Part shown: positions 26,144-35,032 of the stretch, piece after piece | Layout: every line of letters starts with the position of its first letter | How positions within the stretch are numbered: position 1 is the stretch's first letter | DNA from: an uncultured Lachnospiraceae bacterium | GTDB lineage: Bacteria; Bacillota; Clostridia; Lachnospirales; Lachnospiraceae | Length of the DNA: 50,926 nt | Direction of reading: 5' to 3' | NCBI GenBank assembly: GCA_904420225.1 | Contig: CAJFUP010000202.1 | Span: forward strand, 1 to 50,926 | The notes under the pieces: generated by a model | Databases searched by the model: none | Seen by the model: only the letters and a program-made list of their open reading frames with translations | Told to the model about the DNA's origin: nothing | Translations under genes and position numbers: made by a program

Positions 26144-26341
26144 TTACAGTGCGATACATCCCTGTACATCTTCGTTTACAGTGTAGTACGCCTTTGCCTC
26201 CTCTGGTTTTACATATACATTCAGAGTTTTGATGTCCTTGATCTTCATGCCGTTGGCTGTGCATTCTTTCTTAATCTGTGCGATCAGATCAGAATCCTTC
26301 ACTTCCAGGCCGTTGCTTTGGATGTATAATGTACTTTTCAT
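26144..26341 (-). CDS. Small conserved protein, DUF6465-like
   Basis: A 65-aa protein starting MKSTLYIQSNG and ending in the pattern LNVYVKPEEAKAYYTVN. I recall this pattern from the clostridial DUF6465 family of unknown function, close to a short alpha/beta fold. The ORF track starts three codons earlier at GTG 26350; ATG 26341 fits the family start better, though GTG is nearer to the AAGGAAGGG purine tract. It has its own strong promoter (26479-26507) and a leader of about 130 bases containing a small TGCCATTTGGCA dyad. No function is known. Confidence 0.7.
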   Translation of the reverse strand: MKSTLYIQSNGLEVKDSDLIAQIKKECTANGMKIKDIKTLNVYVKPEEAKAYYTVNEDVQGCIAL

Positions 26342-26478
26342 AATTGACACTTCCCTTCCTTGTCAAGCGTTCGCGCCGTTCTGCGGCACGGATGTCTGCG
26401 GCGGCAGCCATGAAACCTGCCATTTGGCAAAATCAAACACAGCTGACTTTCCAATAAAACCGCATGTTTCAGCTACTT

Positions 26479-26507
26479 ATTGTAATATATTTGAAGAAAC
26501 CTGTCAA
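26479..26507 (-). promoter_or_regulatory. Promoter of the DUF6465-like gene
   Basis: On the minus strand TTGACA and TACAAT are separated by 17 bases. The predicted leader is about 130 bases long, which is unusual for such a small gene. Confidence 0.8.
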
Positions 26508-26589
26508 GCTGAAGGGCGTAAAATCAACGTAAAGCCACATAAATTGAAGGGGTTTCCGTCCATTTTTTCGAGAAACCAGCCAGAGTCGG

Positions 26590-28587
26590 TCAAATTCTCA
26601 CCCAAACCAGCATTTCCCCCAGACCGCGGTTGGCCCATGCGTAATAAGGAATGAATGTCAGATCCTTGGGAGCCAAAACAGGCGGCTGGTACGGTTGGTA
26701 CAGGGGAGGGAAAGCGGAATCGCCGCAGGGAGAATCCCATCCCGCTTCGGTGAGGCAGCGGCCCTTTGCGTGAATCACAGAAATGCCGCCCAGAAGATCA
26801 GGGCGTTCTTCCACGGTAAAATCGGGCTCTTGGTTCAGATAAATTCCATGAAGGTCCGGTCCATTGTCTGCCTCTTCCAGGCAATAAACCAGAGGTCCCC
26901 TCATGACGGCGCATTTTCCCACATCTTCCCGGACACGGGGATTGGCTGCGATGCGCTCCACCGGCATGGCCAGGTGCAGCTGGATAACATCCCCGGCTTT
27001 CCACTGCCTGGTCAGATGGGCATACCCGTTTTTAATCAGATTCGAAGCAGTCAGATCCATGGCTTCCCCATTCAGGGAAATGCGGGCGTCGCGGCACCAG
27101 CCTGGCAGGCGCACGGCCATTGTCCAGGCAGAGGCGGCGGTCTCCAGAATGCGAACCGTAACTGTTTCATCCCAGGGATAACGAGTTTCCACCTGCAAAG
27201 TCAGGGGACCGCCGCCCACGTCTGTGTGGATATCGGCACCCACAAAGAGGTTGAGGTAAAAGGTTTTGGCATCGGTCTCATAGGCATAGCTGGCCAGGGA
27301 GGACAAAAGGCGTGCCACATTGGGCGGGCAGCAGGCACAGCCAAACCATTTCTGCCGCTGTGGTTTCACATGGGATTTGTGGAAGTCCTTTTGGCAGGCC
27401 AAGGGATCCACTTCCAGGGGATTTACATAGAAGAAAGCCGTTCCGTCCAGAGACATGCCGCTGATGACGCCGTTGTAGATGGCCCGTTCCATGACATCCG
27501 TATAGCGGCTGTGGCGGGTCAGCTCAAACATTCTTCGGGCAAAGAAAACCAGGCCAATGGCAGCGCAGGTTTCTCCGTAGACCGTGTCGTTGGGAAGATC
27601 ATAGGCAAACGTAAACGCTTCTCCAAACTGGCTGCTGCCGATGGCGCCGGTCACATACATTTTCCGCTGGGTGATATCGTCCCAAAGGGCCTCACAGGCC
27701 GACAGAAGCGATTCATCTCCGGTCTCTTTTGCCACATCGGCCATACCGCTGTATAAGTATACGGCACGCACAGCGTGGCCCACTGCTTCCCGCTGCTGCC
27801 GTACCGGTTCGTGGGCTTGATAATATTCATATCCAAGGGTACCGTCCCAACCCTTTTGTCTTTTGTGGGCGGCTTCCTCCTGGGCAAAGTATAGCGGTGA
27901 CTGGCCGCGCTGATCCACAAAGTATTGGGCCAGATCCCGGTATTTCTCTTGTCCCGTCACATGGTAAAGCTTTATCAGAGCCATCTCCGCCACTTCGTGT
28001 CCGGGATAACCGGGGATCTGGCCTTTGCCGGTACCAAAGATGGCGGACACACAGTCGGCATAGGCACAGGCGATATTCAGCAATTTATCTTTTCCCGTTG
28101 CCTGGTGGTAGGCCACGGCTGCCTCCACCATATGTCCCAGGCAGTAGAGCTCATGGTTGTCTCTGAGATTGGTGAAACGGTTTTCCAGTCCGTTGATGAT
28201 ATAATAGGTGTCCAGGTAGCCATCGGGCTGCTGCGCTTCGGCCATGAGATCCACGGCCCAGTCCATGCGGGCCTCCAGCTCTTTGTCCGGGTGCCACATC
28301 AGGGAATAGGCCGCTGCTTCCAGCCATTTATAAAGATCGCTGTCCTGGAAAACAAAGCCGCCGAACTCTCCTTTTTCCCGGCCAGCGGCTACGGAAAAAT
28401 TGTGGATGCAGTGGCTGGGTTCGGCCCCCGGAATGCGGTCATTGAGTGCCTCCCACTGGTATGGGATTACATGATTTCTCACCAGCTCCATATAGTTTTT
28501 CCAGAATGGATCAGTGATAGATACGCCAGAGGCTGCCACAGGCGTCACGGTGGAATCGTGAAATGGCTGTTTGGATTGTGTGTTCAT
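26590..28587 (-). CDS. GH127 beta-L-arabinofuranosidase
   Basis: A 665-aa protein of the GH127 (DUF1680) family, which removes beta-L-arabinofuranose, as found in arabinan or RG-II side chains and glycoproteins. The zinc/thiolate catalytic centre is visible: the YGETCAAIG glutamate and cysteine, and the GCACCPPN cysteine pair with the nucleophile. The (alpha/alpha)6 barrel and C-terminal beta domains are of full length. The track begins nine codons earlier; ATG 28587 has AAAGGAG nine bases upstream. No signal peptide. It is divergent from an AraC regulator, which probably controls it. Confidence 0.92.
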   Translation of the reverse strand: MNTQSKQPFHDSTVTPVAASGVSITDPFWKNYMELVRNHVIPYQWEALNDRIPGAEPSHCIHNFSVAAGREKGEFGGFVFQDSDLYKWLEAAAYSLMWHPDKELEARMDWAVDLMAEAQQPDGYLDTYYIINGLENRFTNLRDNHELYCLGHMVEAAVAYHQATGKDKLLNIACAYADCVSAIFGTGKGQIPGYPGHEVAEMALIKLYHVTGQEKYRDLAQYFVDQRGQSPLYFAQEEAAHKRQKGWDGTLGYEYYQAHEPVRQQREAVGHAVRAVYLYSGMADVAKETGDESLLSACEALWDDITQRKMYVTGAIGSSQFGEAFTFAYDLPNDTVYGETCAAIGLVFFARRMFELTRHSRYTDVMERAIYNGVISGMSLDGTAFFYVNPLEVDPLACQKDFHKSHVKPQRQKWFGCACCPPNVARLLSSLASYAYETDAKTFYLNLFVGADIHTDVGGGPLTLQVETRYPWDETVTVRILETAASAWTMAVRLPGWCRDARISLNGEAMDLTASNLIKNGYAHLTRQWKAGDVIQLHLAMPVERIAANPRVREDVGKCAVMRGPLVYCLEEADNGPDLHGIYLNQEPDFTVEERPDLLGGISVIHAKGRCLTEAGWDSPCGDSAFPPLYQPYQPPVLAPKDLTFIPYYAWANRGLGEMLVWVRI

Positions 28588-28673
28588 GATTGGATTCTCC
28601 TTTCTGTGTTCCATTTCCCTGCTTCACGGGGAATTTGCCGTCTGTGAGCATATACTTTTGCGGGAAAATATGG

Positions 28674-28700
28674 TATACTAATCACAGAGCAGAAACGTTG
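28674..28700 (+). promoter_or_regulatory. Promoter region of AraC regulator with GAAACGTT half-site
   Basis: TATACT at 28674-28679 is preceded by an extended TG. GAAACGTT at 28692-28699 matches the core of the LacI-type operator at 20966-20979, and lies at nearly the same distance from the -10 box, but the surrounding palindrome is imperfect. Confidence 0.45.
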
Positions 28701-28741
28701 TTTTCTATGGAAAAGAATACGCTTTTGCGGAAATAAATGCA

Positions 28742-29647
28742 ATGGTTAGTATCGCAGATAAGGTGGTCAGATTCCAGATGAAATATTTTATCTCCAAAGC
28801 GGACGAACCGGTCTTGTATGAGTCCTGCGGCAACCTGGTCAGCGAAGATCATTTTCTCCATATGCGGCGAACCTGTACATCTTTCGTTTTGCTGGCAGTG
28901 CAGAAGGGGGTTTTGTACATTACCCAGGAAGGCAGAGAGTATGCCATTGGTGAGAATCAGGTCTTTTTGTTGGAAGAAGGGAAAGAGCATTTTGGCCATA
29001 GGCCGTCGGAGGGAGAACTGTCATATTATTGGGTGCATTTTCGCTTTTCTGGCTCGTGGAAAGGAGTGGCTGGAGAAGAGACGGCCCCGTATCCATTGGA
29101 CGGGATAGGGGAGAGCGACTGCTATGTGCTGCCGCAGTATTTCTCCTTGCCATCGCCGGATAGGGTGACGCTCTTACTGGTACAGCTGTTGGATATGGCC
29201 AGGCGGGATAATTTTGCGGTGACATTGCGGACCCGCTATGCCGCCAGCCTGGTGTTATTGGAGCTGACCCAAGAGAATATTCACAGACAGAATACCAAGC
29301 GCAGAGAATTGCCGCCAGCACTGGAACAGGTGATGGAATGGATTCAGGCCAATTATGGGCGGAATATCACAGCCAACTCTGTGGCAGACCGATTTGGTTA
29401 TAATCCCACCTATTTGTCTGCTCTTTTTAAAAAGTATACTGGTTATCCGCTGATTCCCTATCTGAATCGTCTTCGGGTATCAGTTTCCAAAAATCTGCTG
29501 ACCAATCAGTCTCTAAAAATTTATACCATTGCGTCCATGTGCGGGTTTGCCGACGAGAAACATTATATGAAACTATTTAAGCGGTATGAGGGGATGACGC
29601 CGTCCCAGTATAGGCAGGCGTTTTTTCAAAAAAAAATCAACCGGTGA
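28742..29647 (+). CDS. AraC-family regulator (cupin sensor plus HTH)
   Basis: A 301-aa soluble AraC regulator: an N-terminal cupin-like sugar-sensing domain (ENQVFLLEEGKEHFG) and a C-terminal double helix-turn-helix (about 200-295; ITANSVADRFGYNPTYLSALFKKYTG and a closing GMTPSQYRQ). It is divergent from GH127 and 40 bases upstream of GH20, so it likely controls one or both. ATG 28742 lacks a ribosome binding site; ATG 28778 (codon 13) follows AGGTGG and may be the true start. Confidence 0.87.
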   Translation: MVSIADKVVRFQMKYFISKADEPVLYESCGNLVSEDHFLHMRRTCTSFVLLAVQKGVLYITQEGREYAIGENQVFLLEEGKEHFGHRPSEGELSYYWVHFRFSGSWKGVAGEETAPYPLDGIGESDCYVLPQYFSLPSPDRVTLLLVQLLDMARRDNFAVTLRTRYAASLVLLELTQENIHRQNTKRRELPPALEQVMEWIQANYGRNITANSVADRFGYNPTYLSALFKKYTGYPLIPYLNRLRVSVSKNLLTNQSLKIYTIASMCGFADEKHYMKLFKRYEGMTPSQYRQAFFQKKINR

Positions 29648-29687
29648 AGCCCAAAGGCAAATCCGGCTGTGGACAGGAGGGAAGCAA

Positions 29688-31637
29688 ATGGTGAAGGTAT
29701 TGCCGCAGCCCAAAAGGGCAGTGTGGGGGAGCGAGGTGTTTTATCTGGACTACCAGCAGAGAATTGTGCTGGAATCCGGGGGACAGGAGCTGTTTTTATA
29801 TGCTCGAATGCTTCAACAGGAAATTTTGGAGGATACGGGCATGTGTCTGGCTGTGATCCGAGGGACAGGCAGGAGAGGGGATCTGGTCCTGAGGACGCAG
29901 GCGGAAGACGGCTTCGGTGTTGAGAGGGATACGGCAGATAAAGAAGATACCAAAGCCCCAGAGGGAAAACTTCGGCGGCAGGGCTATCGGCTTTCGGTAT
30001 CGCCGGGAGGAATCCTGATAGAAGGCGCTTCGAGGGCAGGGGTTATGTACGGAGTGCAGACACTGCGCCAAATCATTGGCCAGCAGGGGGCGGCAGTTTC
30101 CGCCTGTGAAGTGGAAGACTGGCCTGACTATGGAGCCAGGGGCTTTTACCATGATGTGACCAGAGGGCGGGTGCCCACACTGGAGACGTTGAAAAGGCTG
30201 GCAGATTGTATGTGTATGTACAAATTAAATCAACTGCAGCTTTATATTGAACATACGTATTTGTTCCGGGATTTTTCTGAGGTTTGGCGGGACGATACGC
30301 CCTTGACAGCTGAGGAGATCATGGAATTGGACGGTTACTGTCGGGAAAGAGGAATTGATTTGGTGCCGTCTCTGGCCAGTTTCGGCCATCTTTATAAAGT
30401 ACTGCGTACAGATTCGTACAGCCCGCTCTGCGAAATGGAGAACAGCAAAGAAGAGACTTTTTCCTTCCGAGGAAGAATGCTTCACCATACGCTGAATGCG
30501 GCGGACCCCCGCAGTATGGAACTGTCCAAAAGCATGATTGAGGAGTATATGGCACTGTTCTCTTCCCAGTATTTCAATGTCTGTGCTGATGAAACGTTTG
30601 ATCTGGGAAAGGGACGATGCCGGGCTATGGTGGAAGAAAAGGGATTGGAGCAGGTGTATATGGGGTATGTGGGAGAACTGTGCCGGTTTGTGGCAGACCA
30701 TGGGAAAATCCCTATGTTTTGGGGCGACATCATCTGCGGATTTCCAGAGATGATCAAAGATCTGCCTCCCCAGACCATCTGCCTTACTTGGGGGTATGCG
30801 CCAAACCAGTCAGATGAAGCGGTGAGGAAAATGGCGGATGCCCATGCGACGCAGTATGTGTGCAGCGGTGTCAATGGCTGGAATCACTGGATTCCCCGGT
30901 ATCAGGACGCATACGAGAACATTGTCCGTATGTGCCGATACGGAAGAGAGTATGGCGCAGTGGGTGTGCTGAATACAGACTGGGGAGATTTCGGGCAAAT
31001 CAATTGCCAGGATTTTTCCGTGCCGGGTCTCATATACGGCGCTGCGCTTTCCTGGAATGGGGCAGAAATGCCGCGCCAGGAAATGAATGCGCGCATTTCT
31101 CTTTTGGAATACCGGGATCCCAGTCAAACAGTCATGGAATTGTTCCAGGCCCTGTCAGAGCAGGAGGCGGTGCCGTGGCGTTTGGTCTGTGATTTTAAGG
31201 AATTGGCGCAGACAAAGGCGGATGCGAAGGATTGGGAGGAGAGATTTTGGCAATACGCCAAAGCGGATGGTGTTTTGCCCATGGATCCTCAAAGGTGGAT
31301 GCAGCGGGCGGAGGATAAAAACAGACAAATTGAGCAGTTGAAGGCGCGGCTGAAGGAGCATTTGTCTGTACTGGATACGGCTTTTCGCAGAAGGGCTTCC
31401 CGTTTTCTGGTGGCAGCAGATGCCATGAAGCTGACAAACCGGGCTGCGGCCATGGTGATTGGAGGCATGGATTTAAACGGCGGCTACAGCTTGGAGCAGA
31501 GACGGCAGACAGCGTCGGATTTGGAAAACTGGCTGTATTATTATAAAGAAATGTGGCGTGAGACCAGCAAGGAATCTGAGCTTTACCGAATTCAGGACCT
31601 GATTTTATGGTACGCCGATGAATTGAGAAGGATTTGA
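29688..31637 (+). CDS. GH20-family glycoside hydrolase
   Basis: A 649-aa protein with an N-terminal GH20b-like domain (about 1-125, ending GVQTLRQII), then the GH20 TIM barrel starting at DYGARGFYHDVTRGR. The catalytic pair is present as the D-E of CADETFDLGKG, so substrate-assisted cleavage of terminal N-acetylhexosamine is expected. A helical C-terminal part (about 490-649) follows. No signal peptide. AGGAGGG precedes the ATG. A hexosamine substrate is unusual beside pectin enzymes; it could serve host or plant glycoprotein glycans. The exact substrate is open. Confidence 0.85.
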   Translation: MVKVLPQPKRAVWGSEVFYLDYQQRIVLESGGQELFLYARMLQQEILEDTGMCLAVIRGTGRRGDLVLRTQAEDGFGVERDTADKEDTKAPEGKLRRQGYRLSVSPGGILIEGASRAGVMYGVQTLRQIIGQQGAAVSACEVEDWPDYGARGFYHDVTRGRVPTLETLKRLADCMCMYKLNQLQLYIEHTYLFRDFSEVWRDDTPLTAEEIMELDGYCRERGIDLVPSLASFGHLYKVLRTDSYSPLCEMENSKEETFSFRGRMLHHTLNAADPRSMELSKSMIEEYMALFSSQYFNVCADETFDLGKGRCRAMVEEKGLEQVYMGYVGELCRFVADHGKIPMFWGDIICGFPEMIKDLPPQTICLTWGYAPNQSDEAVRKMADAHATQYVCSGVNGWNHWIPRYQDAYENIVRMCRYGREYGAVGVLNTDWGDFGQINCQDFSVPGLIYGAALSWNGAEMPRQEMNARISLLEYRDPSQTVMELFQALSEQEAVPWRLVCDFKELAQTKADAKDWEERFWQYAKADGVLPMDPQRWMQRAEDKNRQIEQLKARLKEHLSVLDTAFRRRASRFLVAADAMKLTNRAAAMVIGGMDLNGGYSLEQRRQTASDLENWLYYYKEMWRETSKESELYRIQDLILWYADELRRI

Positions 31638-31644
31638 TGCGAGT

Positions 31645-32058
31645 ATGATGATATCAACAAAAGGAAGGTATGCCCTTCGTGTGATGCTGGATTTGGCGCA
31701 GCAGGAAGAAGACGGATACATTTCACTGAAATCCATATCCGGAAGACAGGGGATTTCAGTGAAATATATGGAAATGATAGTGTCAATTTTGAATAAAGCG
31801 GGCTATGTAAAAAGCCTGCGCGGCAAAGAGGGCGGGTACCGACTCTCCCGTCCGGCCAATCAGTATACAGTGGGCTCTATTTTGAAACTGACAGATGGGA
31901 GTCTGGCCCCAGTTTCCTGCCTGGAACACTGCGGCGATTCAGAGTGCGGCCGTTCCGGCGCTTGTCTGACTTTGCCCATGTGGAAAAAGCTGGATCGCCT
32001 CATCGACTCTTATTTGGAGGGGGTTACCCTTCAGGATTTGCTGGACGGGAAGGTGTGA
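31645..32058 (+). CDS. Rrf2-family transcriptional regulator with four cysteines
   Basis: A 137-aa Rrf2 protein: winged helix with the family start MMISTKGRYALRVMLDLA, recognition helix region SVKYMEMIVSILNKAGYV and the RGKEGGYRL wing. Cysteines at 92, 96, 101 and 107 lie where IscR holds its iron-sulfur cluster (C92, C98, C104), so it may sense Fe-S or redox state; CymR-type cysteine control is the other option. It begins seven bases after the GH20 stop. The 3' end overlaps aroA, on the opposite strand, by 35 bases. A CCTAT-N7-ATAGG dyad before cysK (44908) is a possible target. Confidence 0.87.
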   Translation: MMISTKGRYALRVMLDLAQQEEDGYISLKSISGRQGISVKYMEMIVSILNKAGYVKSLRGKEGGYRLSRPANQYTVGSILKLTDGSLAPVSCLEHCGDSECGRSGACLTLPMWKKLDRLIDSYLEGVTLQDLLDGKV

Positions 32059-33373
32059 GATTGGCCACAGCTTGATCCAGGACAGTGAAGTATTGGGGAA
32101 AGGTCTTACGGCAGCATCCGGGATCATCGATGACGATGCCCGGGGCGCGCAGACCTGTCAGGGAGAAGCCCATGGCCATGCGGTGGTCATCGTATGTGAG
32201 AATTCGGCAGGGATGGGGCTGTCCTGGGTAGATGGTGATGGAATCCTCACCCTCTTGGCAGCGGATGCCCATACGGGATAGTTCCGTGCATATGGCTCGG
32301 ATTCGGTCGCTCTCCTGATGACGGATGTGGCCGATGCCTGTGATCACTGTGGGGGAAGAGGCAAAGGGAGCCACTGCAGCCAGGGTGATTGCCTGATCTG
32401 AACAGGTATGCATATCGGCAGTGATCCCAGGATATCGGCCATACTTGGGGCCGGTCACAGTGACGCCCATTGGGGCGGCTTCCACCTGACAGCCCATTTT
32501 CCTAAGAAAGGCGAGAAATTGCATATCCCCCTGAATGGAATCCATGGATACATGGCGTACCGTGACAGAAATGCCCAGCAGCAACGCCATGGCATAAAAA
32601 TAGCAGGCGGCGGATACATCCGGTTCAATCTGGTAGTCCAAGGCATGGTAAGACTGACCGTGGGGGATGAGATATGTCTGCGGCGGCAGCGGTTTGGCGG
32701 CAACGCCGAATTCTTCCATCATCCGAGTGGTCATGGCGATATACGCCATGCCGTGGGATCCCTCCAGGCGGATGTGCACATCTTCTGGAAAGCAGGGAGA
32801 GGCGATGAGAAGAGCGCTGAGAAACTGGCTGCTGTGGTCTATATTTACTTTCATGGAGGAAGTGCGGGGGCCTTCACCGGTGAGGGTAAAGGGAAAGCAT
32901 CCATCTTTTTCGTGATATGTAATGTGGGTACCCAGGTCTCTGAGCACAGACAGCAGAGGAGCCATGGGTCTCTTTTTCATTTGTTCAGAGGCATTTAGAC
33001 GGAATGTGCCGCGGGATACTCCCAGATAGGCGGTGAGAAACCGGGCTGCTGTGCCGGCGCTTCCCACATAGACAGAGGCCTCTGATTTTGGCACGGCGCC
33101 TCCCAGGCCGTGAACGATCATGGTGCTGGAAGCTTCATCAGAGGAAACGGAAAATCCCAGATCTTGGATGCACTGGAGAAAGTGGCGGGAATCATCACTG
33201 AAAAGGGCGCCCCGCAGAGTACTGGTACCCTGGGCCAATGTGGCCAATAGAAGCGCGCGGTTGGTGATACTCTTGGAACCCGGGACAGTAACGGTGATAT
33301 GAGCAGGACGGTCCTGGAATTCCTGAACCGTTTGGTAGACAAAAGGAACCGTATAATATTCGGTTTGATTCAT
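32024..33373 (-). CDS. aroA: 3-phosphoshikimate 1-carboxyvinyltransferase (EPSP synthase)
   Basis: A 449-aa enzyme of the shikimate pathway that joins PEP to shikimate-3-phosphate. Seen are the N-terminal PGSKSITNRALLLA, the GSAGTAARFLTAYL loop, the IEPDVSAACYF segment and the C-terminal DDHRMAMGF and DDPGCCRKTFPQYF. The length is usual. An AGGAGG site lies before the ATG. No other aro gene is nearby, so it stands alone. The nearest promoter on this strand is an extended -10 at 33496-33504, but a strong hairpin terminator lies between it and the gene, so expression may depend on read-through. Confidence 0.95.
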   Translation of the reverse strand: MNQTEYYTVPFVYQTVQEFQDRPAHITVTVPGSKSITNRALLLATLAQGTSTLRGALFSDDSRHFLQCIQDLGFSVSSDEASSTMIVHGLGGAVPKSEASVYVGSAGTAARFLTAYLGVSRGTFRLNASEQMKKRPMAPLLSVLRDLGTHITYHEKDGCFPFTLTGEGPRTSSMKVNIDHSSQFLSALLIASPCFPEDVHIRLEGSHGMAYIAMTTRMMEEFGVAAKPLPPQTYLIPHGQSYHALDYQIEPDVSAACYFYAMALLLGISVTVRHVSMDSIQGDMQFLAFLRKMGCQVEAAPMGVTVTGPKYGRYPGITADMHTCSDQAITLAAVAPFASSPTVITGIGHIRHQESDRIRAICTELSRMGIRCQEGEDSITIYPGQPHPCRILTYDDHRMAMGFSLTGLRAPGIVIDDPGCCRKTFPQYFTVLDQAVANLTPSRPANPEG

Positions 33374-33421
33374 GGGATACCTCCTGGATGACGGACGAAA
33401 ACGATGCCGTACTTTTAATTC

Positions 33422-33493
33422 AAAAAAATGCCAGGGTGCTAAGACGATGCGTTTTTATGGAGATATAAAAAGCATCGCCTTAGCACCCTGGTA
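33422..33493 (-). terminator. Long hairpin with U-tract between GH29 and aroA
   Basis: On the minus strand the arms TACCAGGGTGCTAAGGCGATGC... and ...GCATCGTCTTAGCACCCTGGCA make a nearly unbroken stem of about 28 pairs with a six-base loop, one G-U pair and one bulged base, then seven T residues. On the plus strand the G-U pair becomes an A-C mismatch, so the minus strand is the better-folding one. It can end GH29 transcription. It also sits just after a minus-strand extended -10 promoter. Confidence 0.85.
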
Positions 33494-33495
33494 TC

Positions 33496-33504
33496 ATTAT
33501 ATCA
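33496..33504 (-). promoter_or_regulatory. Extended -10 promoter upstream of the long hairpin
   Basis: TGATATAAT on the minus strand, with no good -35 box. Transcription would start within the 5' arm of the hairpin and run towards aroA. Confidence 0.5.
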
Positions 33505-33551
33505 TGAATGAAACCAAAACGATACCGGCTTCTGGAAAAATTAAAAATGTA

Positions 33552-34871
33552 CTATTTTAAGAAGATTTCAATAACCGGCACCAGACAATGGGGTTTTACA
33601 TCCGGCAGATATAAAACTGTGATTTCAGAATCAGTCTTTTCATTTTGCGCACTGAAGTGATTGATGCAGCCGTCAGAAAAGAGAACTTCACTGCCATCGT
33701 GAAGGAACTGCGCATATTCAATTTTGCCGGAAAATCCCCGCAGTTTTAGATGGGCGAACGGATAGGCGAACAAATGAATATAGATGCGTGAACCGTCCTG
33801 GCTTTGGGTCAGGCGGCAGTCTGTGGGTGTTTCAAACTCCGGCTCTGCCATGGTACAGCCATAAATGGAGCGGCTGTTGTATTTCATCCATTCTGCATAT
33901 ACAGCCAGAGCCGCCTCAGCGCGGTAATCCAGATAGCCTCTGGCGGTGGGTCCCACATTCATCAGCAGGTTGCCGCCCAGGGATACGGTGTTGACCAGCA
34001 TGCGGATCAGCATTTCCGGAGATTTCCATGTCATCTCATCCCTGTAATATCCCCAGGAACCCGAAAAGGTCTGACAGGCTTCCCAAGTCACCAGTTCCCC
34101 TGTCTCCGGGTGGCGGATCCATTCGGTGGGCTGATACTGCTCCGGTGTCCAGATATCCTGATCGATCTCCGTCCGGTTATCAATGATGATGCCGGGCTGA
34201 AGGCGGCGGGCCAGGGCAATGAGCTGTTCGGCCTCCCAGTCATCTTTTCCTTTCCCCACCTGCCAGGCATTTTCACCAGTTCCTCTGTCCTGACTGTAGG
34301 AGAAGTCAAACCAGAGGATATCAATCTTTCCATAGTTGGTGAGCAGTTCAGTCACCTGATTGCGCATATATTCCGCATAGCGGTGCATATCTCGGCCCTG
34401 ATTCTGCTCCTTGGCGTCTGGGTCGTCCCGGCGGGGATGGATGGGATCAATGGTGAAATCTGGGTGATGCCAGTCGATGAGGGAATAGTAAAAACCGATG
34501 CGCAGTCCCTCCCCGCGGAAAGCGTCCACATATTCCCGGATCAAGTCCCGGCCCGCCGGTGTATTGGTGCACTTATAATCGGTATATTGGGTATCAAACA
34601 TGCAGAATCCTTCATGGTGTTTGGCGGTCATAACCACGTATTTCATTCCCGCCGCCTTGGCCTGACGCGCCCATTCCGTGGGGTCGTACAGATCGGGATT
34701 AAAATGCTTAAAGTATAGGTCATAATGTTCTTCGGAAATCTTTTCCCTGCTCTTAATCCATTCATGGCGGGCCGGAAGAGCATAAAGCCCCCAGTGGATG
34801 AACATGCCGAAGCGGTCGTGGGTAAACCAGGAAGTATCTCCCGGTGTCTTTCTTGTGACATAGCTGGACAT
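33552..34871 (-). CDS. GH29 alpha-L-fucosidase
   Basis: A 439-aa GH29 enzyme that releases alpha-L-fucose with retention. The TIM barrel carries WFTHDRFGMFIHWGLY, the KHHEGFCMFD histidines and the nucleophile aspartate in DILWFDFSY. A C-terminal beta domain follows. No signal peptide, so it acts on imported fucosylated sugars. GGAGAAAGGAG precedes the ATG. It is divergent from an AraC regulator (35118) that may control it. Together with GH95 the window holds two candidate fucosidases of different families. Confidence 0.92.
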   Translation of the reverse strand: MSSYVTRKTPGDTSWFTHDRFGMFIHWGLYALPARHEWIKSREKISEEHYDLYFKHFNPDLYDPTEWARQAKAAGMKYVVMTAKHHEGFCMFDTQYTDYKCTNTPAGRDLIREYVDAFRGEGLRIGFYYSLIDWHHPDFTIDPIHPRRDDPDAKEQNQGRDMHRYAEYMRNQVTELLTNYGKIDILWFDFSYSQDRGTGENAWQVGKGKDDWEAEQLIALARRLQPGIIIDNRTEIDQDIWTPEQYQPTEWIRHPETGELVTWEACQTFSGSWGYYRDEMTWKSPEMLIRMLVNTVSLGGNLLMNVGPTARGYLDYRAEAALAVYAEWMKYNSRSIYGCTMAEPEFETPTDCRLTQSQDGSRIYIHLFAYPFAHLKLRGFSGKIEYAQFLHDGSEVLFSDGCINHFSAQNEKTDSEITVLYLPDVKPHCLVPVIEIFLK

Positions 34872-34964
34872 GGCAACTCCTTTCTCCCCCGGTGGGTTTT
34901 CGGCAGTGTGCGTCAGCCGATTTGTATATGGATCTTTTGTCCTATATCCACCAGGGAAACTCCC

Positions 34965-34993
34965 TTGTTTTTTCTATACAAATAGTATATAGT
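34965..34993 (+). promoter_or_regulatory. Promoter of the second AraC regulator
   Basis: TTGTTT and TATAGT are separated by 17 bases, about 40 bases before the small ORF at 35033 and 125 before the AraC gene. Confidence 0.65.
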
Positions 34994-35032
34994 AAAGGGA
35001 AAAAAGGAGAAAGTAATAAACGGAGAAAAAAT

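Noticed and set aside
33430-33490. GGTGCTAA...TTAGCACC resembling the heat-shock CIRCE repeat
   Set aside because: CIRCE is TTAGCACTC-N9-GAGTGCTAA; here the arms are in the opposite order, much longer and end in a T-run, so it is a terminator-like hairpin.
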